Shown here: piece after piece, positions 10,798-24,650 of the stretch
Layout: each line of letters begins with the position of its first letter
Numbering within the stretch: position 1 is the first letter of the stretch
NCBI GenBank assembly: GCA_030770545.1
Contig: CM061099.1
Location: forward strand, 17,075,501 to 17,139,500
DNA length: 64,000 bases
DNA from: Macropodus opercularis
Taxonomy: Eukaryota > Chordata > Actinopteri > Anabantiformes > Osphronemidae
Reading direction: 5' to 3'
The notes under the pieces: generated by a model
Databases searched by the model: none
Seen by the model: the letters and a program-made list of their open reading frames with translations, nothing else
What the model was told of the DNA's origin: nothing
Made by a program: the position numbers and the translations under genes

Positions 10798-12945
10798 CTT
10801 GCCTTTGTACTTAGCTTTGGAAATTACAGTAAAAAGTGTTTATTTATCTAGTTTAAACCCAGACTGGATGATGGAAGTGTTCTGACAGGTTGTCAAATGT
10901 CCACATTGACAGCAACACAACTACAAAACATTGTCATCGTCTTATTTTCAGGACCACTGCAGTCCTCCAGAATAAACATGGAGAGATGAATTTCTTATCT
11001 TCAGTTATGAAACGAACCCAAGCATGGCTCCATGTAGCAGTTTCCCCATTTTATCATCCGTTTACATTTTTAACGTTTCCTCCATGAATGTTGCATATCA
11101 GCAGGTACATAAAGTACATGCTAAAAGTAAATAATCCTGAATGTACTTTTTTAAGACAATCTACACCCACCCCAGTTATTTTTTTCATCCAGCCACACTG
11201 AAATGAAGGTATATGTATATATATTTTGTTGCATGTATGATTAGTAATTTCCAACATCTGTAGGGAGACTCTACTTTGTCAGATTGGGTAATTTCTTTTA
11301 TCAGCTTGTAATTTGTTCCAGTTCAGCTCTTGTGTTGTGCTGACTAGTTATAATTTGCTTATGCACCTGAATAGAACAGATCCATTCTAATGTTATTAAT
11401 TACACATGTGCATTTCCTGCTGTAACAACCTAAGCTAGAGAGGAAAGGCTGCTTGATAATGCTACAATATGTTCCCTTTGGCAAGCATGAAACTTTAAAT
11501 GAATCCACTTTGCTCCACCCTGCCTTCCCCGTTTTTGCCAGTGTCTGGGATGTTCACCGCGTTCCCACTTCGTGTTTTAATCGCTGTGAACATTGGTGAG
11601 CAGTGCGACTTTTGCACTTTGCGACATCTGCAACTTTGCAGGGAAAGACGTTGGTTTGTGGCTGTTGTTTCAGATACATGTAAATTAAAAGCAAATTTTA
11701 GCAGAATGAAGGAAAATTGTATCTTTACTCAGTTTAAACTGTGTGAGTCGCAGGACTCAGGGCTAACTGTAGCTTAGATATACATACTGTATATCAATTA
11801 ACAATGTTGTCTCCTGAAAATAGTTTTGTTGTACAGCTAAACACTCATAATTGCCTACATAATTCCCATTGTATCACATTCCAGGGCATAATGAGTATGA
11901 CAACACTTGCTTAAGTTTGAAGAAATGTTATTGTCTGGCTATAAAGAGAAAAAAACAGTGACTTCACTCAAAACCTGTGTATATTATCCTACAGTACTCG
12001 AGCTCTGTACCAGCCAGTAGTGCTGCTCATACTGGTTTGCTGTATGTTATAGTGGTACATTGCATTCTAATCATTACCTAGTGGACTGACCTTTTAATAA
12101 GAGATAATCTTCCTCTGAATTTCCATTAAGACCAACCTTTGATCATTCAACAGTGTTAAATGTATTCTGTTATCTTTATGATAAAGATTTGGTACTCATG
12201 TGATTTCCTTTGTTCTTTTGATTTGTTTGAGCTGTGTATTTGATTTCCAAACATACAGCTCAGCTGAATCTGAACTGATACCTTTAACAATAAGACTTTG
12301 CATTAAAAAGTTTATATTCCTAAAATGTATTGTATGTAAGTCAGATTGTTATTATTTAATATGCATTCATATTCATATGTACAGAATGTATAATGCTGTT
12401 TGTTTGTCTTCTTCCTTTTTTAGCGTGCAAATAGGAAATATAGGCTCAAGACTCACACATACAATTAGTACAGGATTAGCACAGAATGTCAGAGAAAAAC
12501 AATATTACAGTTATATTCTACTTTTTTAAATTAGCTTCAAGACATACTTTCCTGATGGTAAATATTTATAAACAATATTTATAATATTTGGAAGTAAAGG
12601 TGTGTTCAACAAAAAAGTAGGATGCAATATTGTTGCAATGCGGGTGGGTTGATGTCAAGTTTTGCATCCCGTCTCTCATTTGAACATGTGCAGCATGTGA
12701 TGACATGCGTTCCTATTCATTTTCTACATGGTAATTCTTCATGGCACATCTTTAAAGGTTAATGAGTTTGATTGACACTTCATCTCCATTTACATTTCAT
12801 AATTTTGATGTTCCAATCCAATGATGATTCAAATTGTCACTGAGGATTATTTTTGCTTAGTTCTTCAGTAATACTGTAATACTGTTGTATTGAAATAATA
12901 AGATATCTCTGTGAGATGACTCAATAAAGTGTTCACATTGAAACC
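10798..12945 (+). other. Probable 3' UTR of the contactin gene
   Basis: AT-rich non-coding sequence after the TAG stop. Candidate poly(A) signals AATAAA lie at 10971-10976 and 12923-12928. The second is followed by a GT-containing stretch and gives a UTR of about 2.1 kb, which suits a neural gene; the first would give only about 0.2 kb. No other gene is visible. The true end is inferred. Confidence 0.5.
12923..12928 (+). terminator. Candidate distal poly(A) signal AATAAA
   Basis: Canonical hexamer in tcAATAAAgtgttcac, with GT-containing sequence directly downstream. It lies about 2.1 kb after the stop codon. An earlier hexamer at 10971-10976 is the alternative. Confidence 0.4.
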
Positions 12946-15900
12946 CTCCAATTATTGAATATGCTTTGATGTGTTTGATTCATACTGCACATCTATAAAC
13001 AATATGTACACACACTGGTCAGCATCAACGTCACGCTGAAGGGAAGCATTGTCAGAAACGTTGCCCGAACACTGAGGTCAACACAAATTTATTAAAGAAA
13101 TTAGACAATGAAAGAATGGAATTGTGAGGAGCAAGACTATGCATTAGCTGCAGCTTACTCACTTACAGTCAAGCAATAACAAAGCTTACATAAATCAAGT
13201 CAAATGTCAAACAACGTTTGATCTGTCACACTTTTTTAAATAGGACTCTGGCAATTGCAAAGCCTCTAAGAACATTTATCATCTCATAAAGTTGCTATCA
13301 GTTACATTGATACTGGTTGAGCCAATTAAATGTATGATAGATTAAGGCATTGATCCCTTAGTCATTAGTCTTGCAAGATATAATCAGCAGAGATATGAAT
13401 TTTCTCAGCGTTTATAGGAAGTGTTCTGATCTCATAATCTCTGTGTCAAAGAAATTGATTTATTGTCCAGCATTGTAAATATGCGCACATATGTATATAC
13501 TTTTAGTTAGGAAATTACAAGAAGTCAAAGAAAAACCCTGTAAAATTTAGCAGTGTGCATGTATATTAAGCTAAACTTCTCTGATGTGTCACGTTACTCG
13601 ATTGAACTGGGGACTTGATAAGGCGTAAACATGCGAAGAATTTCATCCACTTACATCAATACACTCACATACTGCTGCGCAATCTCCTTTGACTTTAAGC
13701 CATCTGTTCTGGCTGTGCAAAATCCTTAAATATGTAAATGAACTGGAATAACCAGAGCTTGACTTGCAGCTTGTAGTTAATCCTTATTCATTGAAATCCA
13801 CTGAGAATGGCAGTGTTTGAGACTTTCTCTTTGGTGGGCTGTGTGTGTTGTACAGCTTTAAATCCGCCTCCACATATTATCTACATGACATGTGGGACAA
13901 TCAGAAAAAGTGCTTGGGTCACCTGATGGGCCCAGGGTGATCTGTCATGAGCTAAACCCTGAGCTGTTTTTACCCTACGTATGCTTTCATCCCCATCCAC
14001 AAAGAAAAAATCAAATATGCGGTGGATTGGTGTGGGGATCCAGGCAGGAGGGTCTGTTCCTGTACAGAATTTGGAAATTTGATTTGTTGTTCATACTGAA
14101 AGTAAGTTGGAGGTGGACAGAAATTTGACAATATTTTTTGGTACTGTCAAAGTGTAGCCTGCGTGATATGTCAGAAAAGTGACAGTGTGTGGACCTGACC
14201 TGAGCTCTAAAGTAGGGATAAAGTGGTGTGATGGACAGAAGATTGGCTGGGAATTAAAAAGACCATGAGCCCTCTCCAAGCACCACAGGACAGCTGACAG
14301 GCAGCCTGCAGAGTCTTCCTCGCTGGTTCAAAGGGGAAAAGGCTGTGTGTGGAAGACCAGTGCTCCAGCCTTGGCCCGACAAACTATACTCATCACCTGC
14401 ATTCCTCACTGTGTTCTGTGGAGGGCCAGTGTGCAGTCTACCCTGACTGGTACACTAGATACTGAGTAGGAGCTGCTGACATAATAATTCTATGAATTTA
14501 TTATAATTAACAGGTTTTGAGGGTCCAAAAAAGACAATTGCAGGACACATGATTAACAGGTAAAGTGACACATGACAAAATTATAAACAAGGGTTCAACA
14601 TACCAACTGCTTGGAATTAAGCAAACTCAAAATCACTGCACATGCAGGAAAACATACAGTAAATGACTAGAGAATAATGGCAGAATCTAAAAACCGGAAG
14701 CCAGGAATCAACAAAAGTACAATGGACCAAACTAATGAATGCTAAGTAAAAGGTATAGCAGTGACATAGCACCACCACAACGAGCCAACAACCACTGTGT
14801 AAATAATAAGTTCTTATATACTACGTACAGAGTCCCAGAAACAGGAAGTGATGTACTGTAAGGTGTGGCAGAGGCAAGTAACTGAAACAAGGGAGGCTGG
14901 AAGGCCAAATCATAACAAAAGCATTAGGTCTGCCTGAATTAATATATAACTTTCAGTAAAGAATCCATGTGAAATTTTACAACATCCAGTTTGGACAAAT
15001 CTTACTTCAAATCTGAACTGAACTCCTGCTGCATGTACATTTTTGTTGTAATGTGTTTTTGGATGAATGGAGCACTGTTACTGTTCATGGAAGGCAAAGT
15101 GCTTGAAAGTTGTGGTGGATGGAGAGCGTACAAAAGTGCAGCATTCACAAACGACCGGTTAGAGTCTGCAGTAGATTTACTGTAGGCTGGAAAAGTACAA
15201 TTGCTAGATAAACATCAGATTTGTGTTTTTGTTGTGGCATGTGATTAAATGTTTTGTTTTGTTTTGCTATGCGACAGAATGTTTTATGTTTACCGGGCTA
15301 GGTAAACCATCTTTCCTTGACTTTCCTTAACCAGGTGGGGTCAATGCCTGAATAAAACTATGAAAATATATTATTTTGCTGGAATCACAAAAAAAACTAT
15401 TACTGTACATGAACATAACACAAAACAAGAAAAACAAACAAAATGTAATTGTGTAGATTTGAGGATTTTGTAATATTACATATTTGACACTATATTGCTT
15501 GTAAATCCTTGTAAATAATATAGTAATTGCAGTTTCTTTATAAAACGATCTATGTAAATCAAATGTTACAATTCACAACAATCTCACAAGGATAACAAAA
15601 TGCAAAGTGGGTTTTGGTAACATGGTTCATCAAGGCTTTCTGACAACAAGAACGCAACACTAGAAAGGAAGTGGAATTGATGTCTTGACTGATGTCTGTG
15701 GAGAAGCCTCATTTCAAGTCAGAAATAGAGTATAAACCAGAACCAAGATCCGTTCAAAACAGGTTCCAGAAATGTGACATCCTTTGTTATTGTCATTCTT
15801 CACACAAGTCCTTTCAACATGGCAGTCACTTCATATTGGTGTCACCATTTACATCCTAGAATAGAATGAAGAGTGAAAAAAAAAAAAAACAACCCCAAAA

Positions 15901-17799
15901 AGTCTGATATAAGCGACAATTCAGAGCTCAGCGTGATGCTCGGTTGTGTGACTGCAGTCTGGTTTACAGCTGTGAATCCTGCTACGAACTACACTGTTGG
16001 GAGGCTGATATAATTCTTTAGTTGTGTTATTCTACTATACAGCAGAATGATGCTTAATCTGCTGTCACGTAATATGTCATGTCTCCACTGGACTCTATAT
16101 GAATTCCCAGTAATTAAAGTGTGTTCACTGCCAAGAGTGTCAGTCTTCCATTATTGATTACCTACTGTAAAGATGTATCAGCAGGAAACCATCTAATTAG
16201 TTCACCATCAAATGACCTTTTCCATACAAAGCTAACTTTATGCGTTCCATACTCGCAAGCAGTTTATATATATGTTTGACCTCAACCAATCCACTGCACT
16301 ATTGGTAGACTACTACAGAGCAATACTAATAAGACTACTACTTGTTATTTGTTATAGCTTGTCAAACTACTGCTAGTATTTCAGCACATTAATGCTCTGT
16401 GCCATTAACCTTGGAAATCTCTTGGGATCACAATGATCATCAGTGTTAATTATTGATCAGCAAAACATAAGTTCATATTCCATTATGTCTTGCCTTGTCT
16501 TACATAGTGTGTGTTGTGAGTGTGACGTCCCAACAGGCTACTACAGTATCTATATATATTTTTTCCCTAGCCTGGATTCTGCAACACAACAATACAAAAC
16601 ATCCATACCTCCTCTGTGTAGAAGTTCGAATTTGTGAGCAAGATGATGTCTTCTGTAGAGTATTGGCTGATAAACAGAAAAATGCAGCACATTTAATTTT
16701 CTCTGTGATGATACACTGATAAGATAATGTCGCCTTGTAGAAATACAGAAAACGGGACTGGATATGTTTATTAAATATTTTTAGGATTATGCAAATATGA
16801 AAGATAGCTAGAGAGCGAGACAGATAAGACAGATGTGACACTCAACAACCTGCCATTCACACAGATGTTGTGTTTATGTGCACTATAAATATCTTTTGGG
16901 CATTTTCTTCTTTACATTACATATATTTACAGTTTTACTTCATCTCATGCTAAACAAGCAAAACCTTTGCATCTATTGTATTGAGCAGTATATTTTGTTG
17001 TTTCTGAATTATTATTTGTATTTTATTTGTATTTATTTTTTTGAGTGACCAGCTTTAATAAATATCTTACAGAAATGCTTTCAGACAGAATAAGTTCTGC
17101 ATAATGTCCCCGTGTGTTGTTACCAAACATGGGATGGTATTGATTTCTGAGAAATAAAAAAAATACATTATTGATCGCAAGAGATCAGAAATAGTAATTT
17201 ACAGATAAAATTCTACTTTAAAGAGATGTGTAACTTTCTTTATTGCTTGCCATGTTTACCTCAGCTCATTCATCACTTGCTGTTGTCATTGTCTATCCTG
17301 GCAGTCTACACTGCATTCTTTGGGAAAATTGCATCCAATTACAGTATTATTTTCATGTTTGCTTTTCTTTTCAAACTGAAGCCTTGCAGAAGAACATTTA
17401 ATTCCTTCTTTTTGTGTTTTCTGTTTTTGTGGTTCAAGGTTCAGTCCTCACTTTGAAAATGCTGTAACAGGTCTGGGTATCTTGTCATCCTGGGAGGACT
17501 GGGCAGATGAATCATCCCACTGACACAATAAGGCATCAGTTTTGTGGTCTGGGTGCCAGGTCTATAGGAGAGTGATGTTGAACAGTGAATAGAGCCCTCC
17601 TAGACTGGTGACCATTCAACCGACAGGCTGTCTTAATGTACTCAAGGTTCCTCAGGTTGTTCCAGGAAAGGTTGCTCAGCGTCCTGAAGCCAACGACACC
17701 ACTCTTCCAGTGCCAGTTTTACAGCTGATAGCTCTATATTGCTACCATCATAATTTCTGACATGAGTAGAAAATGGTGACTGACTGGACTGGCATCCAA
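12946..17799. other. Intergenic, no gene recognised
   Basis: AT-rich. ORFs of 60-113 codons show no family motif. Part of 14480-14920 has the word composition of a decayed non-coding interspersed repeat, but I cannot assign it. Confidence 0.6.
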
Positions 17800-18010
17800 T
17801 CAATGATCAACTCACACACTGCTGAACATCCAGGGCTCTGGCACTGAGATGGTGGACAGACCTCAACCACAAACTGGGTTGGACTGATAACACTGATGCC
17901 TCGTTCAAGAAGGGCCAAAGTTGCCTCCATTTTCTGAGGAGACTGAGGTCCTTAGAAGTGTGCAGGCCTCTGCAAATCACATTACTGCTGGAGTTCAGGC
18001 AGCAATGACC
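17800..18010 (+). mobile_element. Non-LTR retrotransposon fragment (ORF2 C-terminal region)
   Basis: The + strand reads, in one frame, NTDASFKKGQSCLHFLRRLR, matching the NTDALxKKGQ.RL.FLRRLRSF block found downstream of the reverse transcriptase domain in fish LINE ORF2 proteins. The surrounding frames are broken. A degraded partial copy of about 200 bp; outer limits uncertain. Confidence 0.7.
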
Positions 18011-18770
18011 TGGACAGGACAGGTCATTGGAAAGTGCTCACGTGTGGTAAGTCAATAGGCTAGTCAGTCAAACCTGTACGTATTTATTTCTATTTATTAT
18101 TGGTATGTGTAATGTGGGCCTATGCAGAGCTTTGGAGTCATAAAGCTAGTTTGGAATTAGTATTTGACTTTATTCCTCTCTCCTGCAGTGTCCATTACAA
18201 TTGGAAGCAAATCAGTAATTATGCAGATGAGGTCATGACATCATTTTGCGACTTCTGGCAACAGGAGGATGATGGTAATATTGTTTGCACTCTCAGTTGT
18301 CTTCAAAGATGCAATTAGACACCAGTTGCTTCCTCATAATTAGGATGCATAGATTATGCTGAAACAACTTGTTAGTGATGCAGCTAACAGCTTCTTAGCT
18401 TACATCACCAGACTATGTGTCAATGAACAAAATGTGTCTGTTTATTGTTCATAAGACTAAATGAACGGAAGCTTGTGAAGTTTAGCAACAAGCAAGACAC
18501 ACATTTTTAAAAATGCAAGATACAAATGAAGAAAGAAAGAAATTTTTTGTTTTATTACTTTGAATTCTCTCTTTTCTTTCACTGCCTTTTTCCTACTGCC
18601 CTTCAGGTCTGATCTGATCTAGGTTTTCTTCCGGCAAAGCCATTTATTTTCATTGCTGACTTTGTCTCAGGCAATCAGTGTGAGCACTGTAAAGAACTCT
18701 GGACACTGTCAGCGCTATCTGATGCTTAGTGGAGATGCAAGACTGACAAAAAGCTGCATGTTGCTTTGTT

Positions 18771-18801
<31 letters not shown>

Positions 18802-21800
18802 CACGTGGGGACGAGCGGGTGCATGTGTGACTAGATGGGAGATAAATGAAAAGTGAATCATTACTAACTGTTGCCACTATTATTAATTTTTCTGTATGGT
18901 TGTATGGCTGAAAAAAGAATCATTGGCCTTCCAATTACCTTATGGTCAGTTTAACACAAAGTATATACTATTCTCCATGTTTGCTTCACTGTTGCAGCTG
19001 TCAGGAACTCTTATTTTCTACCCACTGTGATTTATGATCTGTTAAAGTAGCTTCTGTTGCACTGTTTGATCCCGTCTGCTATTGTTGTAGATCATCTGCT
19101 CAGTTAAGTATAGTGAAACGCAGGTGTTCATCATTAGCTCTTCTAAGCAGTGAGCACCTGGGTATTGTGATGAGCAAAATTGTTCTGCAGTAAATGACAT
19201 TTTGTTAAACTGTGCAGTTATGTATATTATATTTTTTCTTACATTAAAAGAGACAAGTCTACAAACATGCACTGTAAATATATTAATTTTCAAAGTCAGA
19301 CAATGAGATCACCTGCATATGAAGTCCACTGAAAGGAGGTTCTGTGGTCTAAGAACAGAATAGCTATGTAAACCAAACACTGTGCAACAACATTACACGA
19401 AGAACAAAGTCAGAATAAAGAATCAGTTTAACTGAGCATTTGTGGTTGGACTCTGAACAACCTGACAGAACAGAGCTTTGCATAAAATAATGCTGCTACA
19501 AACAAGTTTCATGTGAATACATATTATTTATTTATCAAACGTATGGTTTACTATTTTTAACCGTTTATCTTTTTACAGTACCTTGTCTTGTCACAAATGA
19601 CAAAATTCTCTTTCTATGATATTTTTAGATGGTTGTACAACACTACCAACTATTTACTGTCCACAACGTCTAAAATACATAATACAGTACATTCGTAAAA
19701 ACAGGTAAACAGAAGTAACATTGTCCTCACATTAACCTTAAAAATAGCTTTTAGCAACCTACTAACACATTAGCAAACATAAAACAGGACATTTGTGAGT
19801 GGAGACCTCCTTTGAAGGTAACCCCATTATAAGGTCCCCAGTGGAACATTGGACCAACCATATGGCGAACATAAACAAGCGAAATATCTTCCTGAACCAT
19901 CAGGGAGCGTGTAGCTCTTATGAGCCATGTTCATTAGCCTCAAATGAACTTTGAAGGTGAGCGGGAACAGCAAGAGAGACAGTGCAGCTGAACTCAGGGT
20001 GTGATTTTTGTGTTGCACTGTGATGAAGCCATGTTGCCCACGAAATAGAATAATTGTTTTTCTAATTATAGATGTTGTGAAACCACAGTTAAGATTGCAC
20101 TCTGTTCCTGCCTCCTTGGAGAAAATGCAGTAATTGAGTGTAGTGCACAACAGATTAATGACACTGTTTGCAACTTGGCAACTAGTGCTTCTTATGGCCA
20201 AGGAGGTCTGCTACATTTTGTGCCTAAACACCAACATGATTTGATGAAATTATCCCAGTTTTCCCACTGGAATGCTACAGAAAAAGGAGATCACTTGTAG
20301 CCATTTTTCCTCTCATTTTGTGGGAAAAGAAAATTAGACTGTGACTCCAATTAACACTGTCATCCTGCATGTCCCTAGTAGTGAGCCTTTGGTGACTGCA
20401 AACATCCCAAAAAATGTGTTGTCTGTTCCTTCCTTTTTGCAGAGGTCAATGTCACTCAATTCAATTTCCCTGTCACTGCCAATACTTAATCAGCAGTTGT
20501 TCAATGCATTGATAGACTCAGTCTGTCCATCAAAGTGAGCAGCTCTGCTGTGTTTTGATATTTTCTACTGACTAAGCAGCCTAAATGAGGGGTCTCTGTA
20601 ATTACAGTACACACCAAGTGCCATTGATTATCTTTCAGAGTGATAGAATGAATTGCTTCCCTTGGACCTATAAAGTCTCGAAGAAGTCCTATTTTACATT
20701 TATCTTTGAACCATCCCTGCTTGTAACAAAGCTTTTAAATAACAGATGGAGCCCCCTTGACATGTAATATATACAATACCATACAGACAATCAGGATGAC
20801 ACTTGCCATTGTATTTATTCTAACCATTTCCATTCCAACTACCTCCAAGGGACAGGACTTGAATAATGTGAACTCCTAACATTTTTTTCAAATCCCCCAT
20901 GCTGTCTCCACAAAATAGGCTACGTCCCCAGAATATTAGTAGATGCATTATACACAAACACATACAGGTGTTGACAGTCCTGCCTAAAGGCACTCTGCTC
21001 CCTGATCCCACATCTGAGCTGCACTTTTAAACAAAGCGGACACAACAATCACAACTGTGACTGGCAGTCAAACTGGCATGTCAAAGAGAAAAGGACACAA
21101 GTGTGTGCACGCTGTGTGACTACTGTACTGTAGCTAGGGTAAACAGTTTTCCTGAGTGCATGCACAAAAGTAGCCTGGACCATGCGGGCAAGAAGACCAC
21201 TACCGAACTCATGCAGGAGACGTGAGTTTCTCTTTGGTTTCCCTTTGATTGACAGATGTTTCTTGGAGGCATCTGTTTCTGCAGAGCAACTGCTCAGTGG
21301 TCAGGAGAGCCCAGTAAATTGACTTGATGATGATAGATGGAGCCAATGGAACAAACTCTCATGCATCAAACATGCAGAAATGTGACACTGAAAAATGACT
21401 TGACTGAAGAGTTTCACTTGATCAAATGGTGCAGATTAGTCTCATCATGTCTCTAATGGAAAAAAGCACACAAATTTCTACATGACTGGGTATTCTGGCT
21501 TCAGTAGGGATAGCAAAACTGAGTGCTACAGTATATAGTATAAGTCACATACTGAAGATGATCCGTCATACAGTAATTTTTTGTTTTCAATTGCTTATAA
21601 CCGTTGGTCAATACTATAATTAGCTTTAAAGATCTCTTCAACAAATCAGAAGTCTATGTAGAACAAACTGCAAATCGCTTTCAATTGCTTGCACACACAA
21701 GAGGGAGATGATTCTTTCAGTGGTCAAGAAAACTGCTTTCATTACAAACAATGACTAACACTGAGTGAAATGTATGACAGAGTACTGGCAGACTGTTACT

Positions 21801-22440
21801 TTTGAGAATGTGAACACGATTGTTGATGAATTGGCACAGTCTTTGAAAAGTATAAAATAAGGATAAGCAGTTGTACAATGTACCATTAACTGGAAATATA
21901 CACATTTCCATTCAGTAACCCAGCAGATCACATGCAGTACTGTATGTAAAACTATTAATTGTATACTGTACATTAAAGTAGGCCAGACCAACTCCACACA
22001 TATTTATGTTCTCATAATTGGCTTTAACAAATAAGAATATATTAGGTTATAGAATCAGTCAGATTTTTCCCATCCACTGATGATCTCACACATACAGTAA
22101 GGGAATTCAGATGTCAAAAGAGAAGAGATCTTAACTGATGAACTGCTTAGCTGAGATGCATTCTGGTCTTGCTGACCAATCCTTTTAATGCTTTATTTAG
22201 TGTTTCAATAGTCCTTTACTATTCATAACTTTCTGTTTTCCCCCTTGTAATATTTGTTATACTAACACTGAGCTGAGTTAGTATGACACTGGCTACATTT
22301 AAAAGGAGCTCAAGCTTGACTATGTTCCTTCAGACTATATGAGAGCAGCCACCTGCTGTTGAAGCATCACTGATCAAATATAGTGTACATCCAAGTCAGG
22401 GTTGTTTTATGAAACATTATAGATTCCATGCTCAACTGAG
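18011..22440. other. Intergenic, no gene recognised
   Basis: Contains a (TG)n run at 18773-18801. ORFs here (including the 124-codon minus-strand one at 19827-20201) have no recognisable domain or splice support. Confidence 0.55.
18773..18801 (+). repeat. (TG)n microsatellite
   Basis: About 14 TG units; the ORF across it encodes a meaningless VCVCVC run. Confidence 0.95.
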
Positions 22441-23035
22441 AATCTAACAAAGAAGGATCTGGAGCCAGAAGAGTCGCGGAACAAGGCATGGACAAGAACA
22501 CGAGGAATGACACACTAGCAAACTAAATGCCCTTGTGATGGCCATGGCCATGATGACCTGGACTGTGCCACCTGACTCAGTTACTTGGAGGGGTGAAAGA
22601 AATCAAGAAAATGTTCTGTTTGTTCTTATAGTTAATATGGAACTTGTTTTAGTTGTTGCTTTACTTTGTTCTTTTATTTTGTATTTTAAAAGGTCTGTGT
22701 ATGTTTGAGTCTACTGTTTAGTGTTTAGGTGTTAGTGTTGGCCCCCTTGTGTTTTGACTGGTTTGGCCAACCAGCATATACTGTGTGTTGCCCTTGTGTG
22801 TCCTTTGATAGGTCAGGTTTTGTTTTTGTTTCTAGTGGACCTTATGTTCTAATCTAAATTTACCTATTATGTTTTGTTCAGTTAATTTGGGTTGACTTCT
22901 TTTGGGGCCCGTTTTCATTGTTAACAGGAGTTATTTGTGTTCCTATATTTCTTTTTGGATAAATAAAAACCTGTTTCTTTTTTTAAATACACCATCGTGT
23001 CCTGTGCCTGACTACGCAGTCCATGATAGTCCTAG
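22440..23035 (+). mobile_element. Possible decayed LTR or transposon 3' end
   Basis: T/G-rich stretch with AATAAA at 22962-22967, then atacaccatcgtgtcctg and cctgactacgcagtcc, a layout seen at R-U5 borders of fish retroelements. No clear terminal repeat or target-site duplication was found, so the class is not settled. Confidence 0.25.
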
Positions 23036-23131
23036 CAGGGTTTAAATACACAAATACAATATAACAATATACAATACAGCATCTGTTTACTGTAGGTGTG
23101 CCAAAAGTCCCTTCCCAAAAGTAAGCCAGGA

Positions 23132-24000
23132 ACAATTCAATTCAATTTTATTTATATAGCACTAATTCACAACAGCAGTTATCGCAAGTCACTTTACAAG
23201 TAAAGTTTAAGACAAAAAGAGAGAAGCACTACTACAAGAGAAAAAGAGACAAAGTTACATGTGGACACATATTGGCATGTTAGTGGACAGAGGAAATAGA
23301 AAAACAGAGGAGCTCAGTGAATGAAGGAGGTCCCCCAGCAATCTAAGCCTATAGCAGCTTAACTAAGACATGGTTCTGAGTGACCAGAACCATCTCTAAC
23401 TATGTCAAAAAAGAAGGTTTCAAGCCTAGTTTTAAAACTACTGCTGCTAGAACCTGAACTGGAAACTGGTTCCACAGGAGAGGAACCACAAGTAGACCAG
23501 CGCTCTGAGAACCAAGCGTTCTGTTGGGAGCCTAAGGAGCCATAAGGTCTTTAAGATAAGATGGAGCTTTATTATGAAGAGCTTTGTAAGTGAGGAGAAG
23601 AATTTTGAATTCTATCCTAGATTTGACAAGAAGCCAATGCAGAGAAGCTAATGTAGGAAAAATGTGATCTCTCTTTCTAAGTCCAGTCAGACTCTGGCTG
23701 CAGCATTTTGAATTAACTGGAGGGTTTTTAAAGAGTTATTGGGACAAACTATGAGTAGCGAGTTACAGTAATCTACCCTGGAGGTAACAAATGCATGGAT
23801 TAATGTTTTAGCATCACTCTGTGAAAGGATGCTCCTAATTTTAGCAATATTCCTAAGGTGGAAACAGGCAGTTCTAGAGATTTCTTTAATGTGTGATGCA
23901 AAGGAGAGATCTTGGTCAAAGATGACAACAAGTTTCCTCACAGTAGAACAGGAGACAAGATCAAAAGTTCCAAACATACGTACTGTAACTGTGCCAGCAC
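23132..24000 (-). mobile_element. L2-clade LINE, 3' part (minus strand)
   Basis: On the minus strand the reading VIFDQDLSFASHIKEISRTA, then FHLRNIAKIR, SRVDYCNSLL and SLKTLQLIQNAAARV matches the C-terminal ORF2 region of fish L2-clade LINEs. The 3' UTR and the end, tttatatagc preceded by ATTCAATTCAATT, are shared with the other copies at 29.7, 34.0, 49.3 and 50.9 kb. Truncated at its 5' end, with no intact reverse transcriptase. Confidence 0.88.
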
Positions 24001-24269
24001 CAGTAAGAGCAGCAATACGTGAAACATCTTTGATACAATACATCATAAACTTTACTCTTCAAATCTGATTCTGGAATCCCTGTAGTGGAAAATATGTGTA
24101 ATAATATGCTCAGAATGTATAGGATGGAATTTGTATGTATTGGTAAGAATAGGCTTACATAGTTACATGTGTTTACAGTTTCTCTGTCCAGGATCTGAAT
24201 TCTTGTGTTGGCAGGACATACAGGCTGATATCTCCCATTTCTGGAAAGTTCATGTTGTGAAAGTTCTTG

Positions 24270-24650
24270 GCGTGTGTGGCCGCTCTGGGAACACGGACAC
24301 ATGTCAGGTCGGAGTGACCTGACATGTGGATACTTTCATGTAAGCAGAGTCATTAATCTAAAATATCAAGGACGAAGACCAAATTTGGACAATTGCTTTT
24401 CTGCGACTGACGCAAGTTGAGGGTTTAAAAACCAACTCCCTAGAATGAGAGGAGGAGATGTGCTGTGAGCTGAGGCTCCGTCCTTCCCCGCGCGCCAGCG
24501 AGCTTTACCCCTGCAGGGAAGAATCAGGTGACTTCGTATAACTGCCTTCTGTATATCTTTTACACCACTTATGTGAAATAAATCATTTGTATTATTTTGA
24601 ATCTCAGTGCTGTGTTTGACTGAATCCTCTCGGTGAGGAATCTTTGTAAA
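24270..24650 (+). mobile_element. Candidate solo LTR-like segment
   Basis: Starts near a TGTG, has a TTTAAAA box (about 24424), a GC-rich block, AATAAA at 24577-24582 and a T/G-rich tail ending near aacaactaca. This order mimics U3-R-U5. No target duplication identified. A perfect 13-bp hairpin lies at 24298-24328. Confidence 0.3.
24298..24328. repeat. Perfect 13-bp inverted repeat
   Basis: CACATGTCAGGTC and its exact complement are separated by ggagt. No T-run follows, so it is not a typical terminator. Confidence 0.9.

Noticed and set aside
13020..13120. Possible interspersed-repeat 3' end (agaaacgttgcccgaac ... aaatttattaaag)
   Set aside because: Too short and degraded to assign.
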